Shown here: positions 54,852-59,188 of the stretch, one piece after another | Position numbering within the stretch: position 1 is the stretch's first letter | How the letters are laid out: every line of letters starts with the position of its first letter | NCBI RefSeq assembly: GCF_000759435.1 | Contig: NZ_JRJG01000019.1 | Coordinates: 1-59,188 of the forward strand | Direction of reading: 5' to 3' | Origin: Hoeflea sp. BAL378 | GTDB taxonomy: Bacteria; Pseudomonadota; Alphaproteobacteria; Rhizobiales; Rhizobiaceae | Length of the DNA: 59,188 nucleotides | Position numbers and translations under genes: made by a program | Notes under the pieces: generated by a model | Database searches by the model: none | Told to the model about the DNA's origin: nothing | Seen by the model: only the letters and a program-made list of their open reading frames with translations

Positions 54852-55585
54852 GCCTGGCCCTCGCCCTGCTTGGGTTTCCTGGCGCGCGGAGCCGGCTTGG
54901 CGGGGCTCGCCGCCGCGCTATCTGCGGCGGCTGCCTTGGGCTTGGACGCGGGCTTCGCTGCCGCGGCTTTGGCGGGCGGAGCCTTGGCGGCGGGAGCCGC
55001 GGGCTTGGCGACACTGGCCGGTTTGGAAGCGGCAGCGGGCGCCTTGACTGACGCCGGCTTGGCCTTGGAGGCGGATGCCTTCGCGGCAGCCTTCGGCTCA
55101 GCCGCCGGTTTGGCGTCCTTGCCGGCGGAGGCCGACCCGGCCTTCGCTGGCGGCTTGGCCCCTGCCCCCGAAGCGGCGGGAGCCGCTTCGGTCGATTTGA
55201 TCTCGGGCGGGCTGTCCGGGAGCTTCATGGTCGCGTCCGGAATCTCCGTCTTCGGTTGCCATGCCGGGGCCGCAGGCGGTGCGTTGACCGATTTCTCGAG
55301 ATCCGAGCGAATGGACTTCGCCGAATCCTTCAAAGGGTTCACCGCGTCGCGGATGGTCTGCATCGGGTTGAGCTTGCGGGCGTCGTCCAGCGTTTTCTTG
55401 ACGTCGTCCAGTTCCGCCTCGCGCAACGCCTCGTCGAACTGGCCGCGAAACTCGTTGGCCATGCCCCGGAGCTTCTTGGTGGTCCGCCCGAAGGCGCGCA
55501 ACATAGGCGGCAGGTCTTTCGGACCGACCACGATGATCAGCACAATGGCAATGACCAGGAGTTCTGGCCAACCGATGTCGAACAT
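54848..55585 (-). CDS. tatB: Sec-independent protein translocase TatB
   Basis: Twin-arginine translocase subunit of 245 residues. The N-terminal membrane helix MFDIGWPELLVIAIVLIIVV with the conserved Glu8 and Pro, followed by GPKDLPPMLRAFGR, is diagnostic. An amphipathic helix covers about 25-75, and then a very long Ala/Lys/Pro-rich tail (about 120-245) ends with RARKPKQGEGQA. Rhizobial TatB proteins are often long, but the tail here is low-complexity. Between tatA (40-bp gap) and tatC (4-base overlap). Confidence 0.95.
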   Translation of the reverse strand: MFDIGWPELLVIAIVLIIVVGPKDLPPMLRAFGRTTKKLRGMANEFRGQFDEALREAELDDVKKTLDDARKLNPMQTIRDAVNPLKDSAKSIRSDLEKSVNAPPAAPAWQPKTEIPDATMKLPDSPPEIKSTEAAPAASGAGAKPPAKAGSASAGKDAKPAAEPKAAAKASASKAKPASVKAPAAASKPASVAKPAAPAAKAPPAKAAAAKPASKPKAAAADSAAASPAKPAPRARKPKQGEGQA

Positions 55586-55625
55586 TCAGGCGTCTCCTCA
55601 CCCGTCAGGGCAACGGGATGGGATG

Positions 55626-55826
55626 TCAGTGACGGTTCTTGTTGTCTTCCGGCTTGTTCTCGACGATCTTCGTTTCCGGCGCAGGCTCGTCCTCGCCCAT
55701 GCCCTTCTTGAAACTCTTGATCCCCTTGGCGACGTCGCCCATCAGTTCCGGAATCTTGCCGCGACCGAACAAAAGCAGCACGACGACCAGAACGATAAGC
55801 CAATGCCAGATACTGAATGAACCCAT
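55626..55826 (-). CDS. tatA: Sec-independent protein translocase TatA
   Basis: Pore-forming twin-arginine translocase subunit of 66 residues. The short N-terminal helix [19 protein letters not shown], the [24 protein letters not shown] hinge and amphipathic helix (in part), and the acidic tail are typical. ATG at 55826 with AGGAGAG upstream is preferred to the longer frame. First gene of tatABC; the lone ABC ATPase gene ends 39 bases upstream. Confidence 0.95.
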   Translation of the reverse strand: MGSFSIWHWLIVLVVVLLLFGRGKIPELMGDVAKGIKSFKKGMGEDEPAPETKIVENKPEDNKNRH

Positions 55827-55865
55827 GATACTCTCCTGTCTGCATCCCACCCTGATGTAAGGTGT

Positions 55866-56960
55866 TTAGCTGTTTCTTTCAAACACCAAAATGTCACGCG
55901 CGTTGACGGTCACCGAAACATCGCGGACGCCGGCCCTTAGATGACCAGCGCGAATGCGGGCGTCAATTGGACTTTCGCCGCCAGCAACCGCCAATGTCAC
56001 AAGTTCCTCGACTCCGAGGAACCGCCGGGCCACCACACGCGCCGAAACGCCGCAGGGCGTCTCTGTGACTTCGATCCCCGGCAGCCTTATGGCAATCGAG
56101 ACCTCCGCGCCATCGGAAAAACCATCCGCCCGGACCGGACCGACCGGCGTCTGCGCCATTCCACCCGACACCGATCCTTCAAACACGTTGATTTCGGAAA
56201 AGAAACCGGCGGCGAACAGATTGACCGGGCGGTGGTAAAGATCCTCGGCCGTGCCCACCTGCACCAACCCGCCGTTTTTCAGAAGCGCGATCCGGTCGCC
56301 CATGCGCATGGCTTCCTCGGCGTCGTGGGTCACCACCACCGCCGTGGCGCGGGCTTCGCGCAGGATCGCCAGGGTTTCGGCGCGTACGCTGTCCTTGAGC
56401 CGCGAATCCAGGCCCGAGAACGGCTCGTCCATCAACAGCACCGCCGGTCGCGGCGCCAGCGCCCGGGCGAGCGCCACGCGCTGCTGCTCGCCGCCCGACA
56501 GCGAATGCGGGTAATTGTCGGCGTAATGGACCATCCCAACGCGGTCGAGCGCCGCCAGCGCCTCGCGCCGCGCATCGGCCGAGGTGAGCGCTGTCAGCCC
56601 GAAGCGGACATTGTCGAGGATCGTCAGGTGCGGAAACAGCGCGAAGTCCTGGAACATGAGCCCGATGCCGCGCCGCTCGGGCGGCAGGTTGACCGAGGGG
56701 CCGGCGATTTCCCGGTCGTTGAGCAGCAGCCGGCCGCTTTCAAGCGGCTCGATGCCGGCGGCGATGCGCAGCAGCGTCGTCTTGCCCGATCCGGAGGGGC
56801 CCAAGAGACACAGGACCTCGCCCGGCTCGGCCGCGAGCGTGACGCCGCGCAGCGTCTGCAAGTCGCCATAGCTGTGGTGAACATCCTCGAACGCCAGGCG
56901 CGCGGCGAATGTCACCCCTGCCGTCCTGCGCGCGTTCGCCGCTCTGATCTGCTGTCTCAC
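55866..56960 (-). CDS. orphan ABC transporter ATP-binding protein (FbpC/PotA-like)
   Basis: Importer-type ABC ATPase of 364 residues. Walker A is GPSGSGKT (54-61), the Q-loop GLMFQDFALFPH is at about 100-111, the signature LSGGEQQR at 154-161 and Walker B VLLMDEP at 174-180. The switch His is in VVVTHDAEEAM. A C-terminal TOBE-like regulatory domain (about 265-360) follows. The family imports ferric iron, spermidine, sulfate and similar solutes. No permease or binding-protein gene is adjacent, so the partner is unknown. GTG at 56960 has AGGGG nine bases upstream. It sits between scpB and tatA, which are usually neighbours. Confidence 0.88.
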   Translation of the reverse strand: MRQQIRAANARRTAGVTFAARLAFEDVHHSYGDLQTLRGVTLAAEPGEVLCLLGPSGSGKTTLLRIAAGIEPLESGRLLLNDREIAGPSVNLPPERRGIGLMFQDFALFPHLTILDNVRFGLTALTSADARREALAALDRVGMVHYADNYPHSLSGGEQQRVALARALAPRPAVLLMDEPFSGLDSRLKDSVRAETLAILREARATAVVVTHDAEEAMRMGDRIALLKNGGLVQVGTAEDLYHRPVNLFAAGFFSEINVFEGSVSGGMAQTPVGPVRADGFSDGAEVSIAIRLPGIEVTETPCGVSARVVARRFLGVEELVTLAVAGGESPIDARIRAGHLRAGVRDVSVTVNARDILVFERNS

Positions 56961-57020
56961 CTGGCAGGACCCCTGCTGTCAGCCTGTGTGGGGCGCCGGG
57001 CGACGCCCGGCGATGCAGGC

Positions 57021-57779
57021 TTAGTCCTCCGCTTCACCCATCGGAGTCAAGAGACCAAGCTCTTCAAGGTCCATCTGGGTGAGCGGATCCTCATCCTCGG
57101 TCAGGTCGTCATTGGCGGGCAGGACCGGCGGCTGGAAGTTGGACGGCACCCGTCCCGACAGCAGGCCCGCGCCCTTGAGTTCGTCCATGCCCGGCAGGTC
57201 CCTGAGCTCCTCGAGGCCGAAATGATCGAGAAACGCCTGCGTGGTTCCATAGGTCACCGGGCGGCCCGGGGACCGGCGGCGGCCGCGCATCCGCACCCAG
57301 CCGGTTTCCAGCAGCACGTCGAGCGTGCCCTTGGAGGTGGCGACGCCGCGCACGTCCTCGATCTCGGCGCGGGTCACAGGCTGGTGATAGGCGATGGTCG
57401 ACAGCACCTCGAGGCCCGCGCGCGACAGTTTCTTGACCTCGGTCTCCTCCTGGCGGATCAGGAAGCCGAGATCGGCGGCGGTGCGGAATGCCCAGGCGTC
57501 GCCGACCCTCACCAGGTTGACGCCGCGATGGGCATAGCTCTCGGCCAGACGCCGGATCACCACGCCCACCGGCGCGCCCTGCGGCAGCTTGGCCGCGATC
57601 AGGCTTTCGGCGACCGGACCGCTCGAGGCGAAGATCAGCGCTTCGGCGATGCGCTCGGCCTCGAACAGCGCGCGTTCGCGGAGCGCATCCAGGCCCTCGG
57701 TGGTCATCTCGTCATCCTCCGCGTGGTCGGCCTGGCCGTCATAGGCCCTCGCCGCACCGTAACCGGGATCCATCGTCAT
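57021..57779 (-). CDS. scpB: segregation and condensation protein B
   Basis: Protein of 252 residues that forms a dimer of winged-helix domains and joins ScpA and SMC in chromosome condensation. Family parts are ERIAEALIFASSGPV, LSRAGLEVLSTIAYHQPVTRAEIEDVRG (in part) and GRPVTYGTTQAFLDHFGLEEL. The N terminus has about 25 extra polar residues; the later ATG at M25 (MTTEGLDAL) could also start translation. Its ATG overlaps the scpA stop by 4 bases. Confidence 0.93.
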   Translation of the reverse strand: MTMDPGYGAARAYDGQADHAEDDEMTTEGLDALRERALFEAERIAEALIFASSGPVAESLIAAKLPQGAPVGVVIRRLAESYAHRGVNLVRVGDAWAFRTAADLGFLIRQEETEVKKLSRAGLEVLSTIAYHQPVTRAEIEDVRGVATSKGTLDVLLETGWVRMRGRRRSPGRPVTYGTTQAFLDHFGLEELRDLPGMDELKGAGLLSGRVPSNFQPPVLPANDDLTEDEDPLTQMDLEELGLLTPMGEAED

Positions 57780-58639
57780 GGCTTGCTCCCTGCGCTTGCG
57801 GCGGCCTGGAGCGGTCGCCGCATGAAGATTGGTTGGAAGGCGCCGTCCTGGCGGATTTCAAGCCGCCCTTCCCGCACCATTTCGAGGCTTGCCGCAAAGG
57901 AACTGGCGATTGCGGTCACCCGTTCCTCGGGATCGGACAGATAGCGGATCAGGTACTGGTCCAGCGCCATCCAGTCCTTGAGTTCGCCCATCAGCCGGAA
58001 CAGGATGACGCGGGCATCGGCCAGCGACCAGACCCGCCGCCGCGCGATGGTCACCTGGGTGACGGTCTGGCGCTGCTTCTGCGCGGCATAGGCGGTCAGC
58101 AGATCATAGAGCGTCGCATCGAAACTCGAGGTCTTGTCGGTCACCATCGGCTCGGGTTCGCCGCGGGCGAAGACGTCGCGTCCCAGCCGGTTGCGGTTGA
58201 CCAGCCTTGTCGCGGCTTCGCGCATCGCCTCAAGCCGCTTCAGCCGGAACGCGAGCTGCGCCGCCATCTCCTCGCCGCTGGGCTCCTCGCCCTTGGGGCT
58301 GTGCGGTATCAGGAGGCGCGACTTGAGATAGGCGAGCCAAGCGGCCATCACCAGGTAGTCGGCGGCGAGTTCCAGCCTGAGCGCGCGGGCCTGTTCGACA
58401 AAGACCAGATACTGCTCGGCCAGCGCCAGGACCGAGATCTTGGCGAGATCGACGCGCTGGGTGCGCGCCAGATGCAGGAGCAGGTCCAAAGGTCCCTCAA
58501 AGCCGTCGACGTCGATCACCAGCGACGGGTCGCCGATCGCCCGGTCGATCTTGACGTCATCCCACATGGCGTCCATGGGCGTCTTGCCCGTGGAAGCCCT
58601 GTCAGGTCCGCCGCTGTTCTGCCGGTTGCCGTTGCTCAC
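57776..58639 (-). CDS. scpA: segregation and condensation protein A
   Basis: Kleisin subunit of the bacterial SMC complex, 287 residues. The conserved N-terminal part is VDGFEGPLDLLLHLARTQRVDLAKISVLALAEQY (in part, about 44-77), followed by AADYLVMAAWLAYLKSRLLIP. The C-terminal winged helix that contacts SMC is near the end. GTG start at 58639 (MSNGNRQNSG); the family core starts about 40 residues later. First gene of scpAB. The preceding 328 bp hold a terminator and a palindrome but no nagZ gene. Confidence 0.93.
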   Translation of the reverse strand: MSNGNRQNSGGPDRASTGKTPMDAMWDDVKIDRAIGDPSLVIDVDGFEGPLDLLLHLARTQRVDLAKISVLALAEQYLVFVEQARALRLELAADYLVMAAWLAYLKSRLLIPHSPKGEEPSGEEMAAQLAFRLKRLEAMREAATRLVNRNRLGRDVFARGEPEPMVTDKTSSFDATLYDLLTAYAAQKQRQTVTQVTIARRRVWSLADARVILFRLMGELKDWMALDQYLIRYLSDPEERVTAIASSFAASLEMVREGRLEIRQDGAFQPIFMRRPLQAAASAGSKP

Positions 58640-58819
58640 GCCTGCCGCCTTTCACCCTCAAGAAGCCGCCATCATCCTGTCGACTTCGTTGTGCGAGGAC
58701 GCCTCGCCGCCCGTGCCGCGCCTCCGCAACGCGCGCTCACGCGGAATGCGCGCCACGCGCCCTCCGTGACATCGCATCCTATGGCGGGAATTGCACCTGT
58801 TAGGTGGCGAAATCCCCAG

Positions 58820-58833
58820 AAAGCACGTGCTTT
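58820..58833. promoter_or_regulatory. 14-bp perfect palindrome upstream of scpA
   Basis: AAAGCACGTGCTTT, a perfect palindrome without spacer, 181 bases upstream of the scpA start. It may be a binding site for a dimeric regulator of scpAB. No T-run follows, and it is too short to form a terminator. Confidence 0.4.
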
Positions 58834-58907
58834 GCCTGATTCGCTCATGGACCCAATGGTAGCCGAACCGGCCGCGATTGACAGGATCGCGCCCTGCGGG
58901 CGGTCCC

Positions 58908-58940
58908 TCAAACGCCAAAGCCGCGCCGGAGGGGCGCGGC
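58908..58940 (-). terminator. probable terminator of the SPOR-domain gene
   Basis: On the minus strand an 8-pair stem GCCGCGCC / GGCGCGGC with a 5-base loop is followed by TTTGGCGTTTG. It lies 27 bases after the SPOR gene stop codon and so separates that gene from scpAB. Confidence 0.6.
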
Positions 58941-58967
58941 CAGGCGAACGTGATGCGGCGACAACGC

Positions 58968-59188
58968 CTATCGCGAGACGAAGCAGCTTCCGCCGGCGGC
59001 CTTGTAGCGGGCGCACAAGGCGTTGGCTTCTTCGCGGGTTCCGGCGGGGACTCTCACCCGGTGGAAGACGCCCTTGCCGGGAATGTCGGCCCGCTGGATG
59101 TCGACGCCCTTGCCGCCGATGATCGCATTGTAGCGGCTCGACAAGGTGCGCCAGGAGGCCTGCGCGCCCTCCTCGCTCGGCTGCGAGG
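58968..59188 (-). CDS. SPOR-domain protein (C-terminal part, runs off the window)
   Basis: Partial reading frame of 73 codons plus two bases at the window edge; the N-terminal part lies outside. The visible C terminus is a SPOR-type peptidoglycan-binding domain: WRTLSSRYNAIIGGKGVDIQ, ADIPGKGVFHRVRVPAG, TREEANALCARYKAAGGSCF and stop. Two cysteines near the end (ALCARYKAAGGSCF) could form the disulfide seen in some SPOR domains. In relatives this gene sits between argS and nagZ, and encodes a long division- or envelope-related protein with one membrane anchor (family knowledge). Confidence 0.85.
   Translation of the reverse strand, partial: SQPSEEGAQASWRTLSSRYNAIIGGKGVDIQRADIPGKGVFHRVRVPAGTREEANALCARYKAAGGSCFVSR

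Larger units (their letters stand above)
58640..58967. other. 328-bp region where nagZ would be expected; no supported gene
   Basis: Between the SPOR-domain gene and scpA most Rhizobiales carry nagZ (family and synteny knowledge). Here only short frames exist. One on the minus strand starts at 58852 (MSESGKARAF) and one ends at 58658 with ERALRRRG and VDRMMAAS; both ends look faintly like the two ends of a NagZ protein, but this is a weak impression. A 14-bp palindrome (58820-58833) and the SPOR gene terminator (58908-58940) are the only clear structures. Confidence 0.4.

Overview
The window is a GC-rich stretch of an alphaproteobacterial chromosome, most probably order Rhizobiales (Hoeflea/Rhizobium-like; the genus is a guess). 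The pointers are the metC-aapJQMP neighbourhood, the block (SPOR)-scpAB-tatABC-serS-surE-pcm-nlpD-DUF815-yajC-secDF-DUF498, several DUF1127 mini-proteins, DUF3126, and NDUFS4/NDUFS6-like accessory subunits of complex I. No insertion sequence, prophage, CRISPR array, plasmid gene or rRNA was seen. It is a gene-dense core region with about 60 protein genes and four tRNAs.

Layout. 1-7.3 kb: two unknown proteins, DUF3126, cysE (serine acetyltransferase) divergent from an enoyl-CoA hydratase, two overlapping alpha/beta hydrolases, a CHCC zinc-finger protein, an FAD monooxygenase and a TIGR02117/DUF2459 protein. 7.3-13.2 kb: the general amino-acid ABC transporter aapJQMP, divergent from metC. 13.2-16.6 kb: a three-gene signalling cluster (LuxR-type regulator, receiver protein, four-PAS histidine kinase). 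17-22.9 kb: tRNA-Arg, NDUFS4-like subunit, M20 amidohydrolase, tRNA-Pro, DUF192 plus double cold-shock protein, glyoxalase I, an M15-type lipoprotein, tRNA-Glu. 23-35.6 kb: recJ, glpX, hom, an alaC-type aminotransferase, a lipoprotein, phaC, sfsA, map, radC and an iron-sulfur photolyase. 35.7-39.4 kb: tig, tRNA-Leu, GDYXXLXY and DUF2157 proteins. 39.5-40.8 kb: three DUF1127 mini-genes with near-identical promoters and a three-hairpin small RNA. 40.8-45.2 kb: trmFO, sterol desaturase-like protein, squalene/phytoene-synthase-like protein, Mth938-like protein. 45.2-59.2 kb: the secretion and envelope block secDF, yajC, DUF815 ATPase, nlpD, pcm, surE, serS, tatCBA, then a lone ABC ATPase, scpBA and the end of a SPOR-domain protein.

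The most interesting piece is 39.5-40.8 kb. Three small arginine-rich DUF1127 genes each sit behind the same 34-nt promoter, which contains a LysR-type T-N11-A box. The first is followed by three stem-loops that each show a CCTCCTCC (anti-Shine-Dalgarno) loop, the last of which is a terminator. This resembles the CcsR/cuckoo small-RNA family, here in an array with two further copies of the protein gene and promoter but not of the hairpins. Other deviations are the absence of nagZ between the SPOR gene and scpA, a lone FbpC/PotA-like ATPase inserted between scpB and tatA, and an octamer tandem repeat over the stop codon of the desaturase gene.
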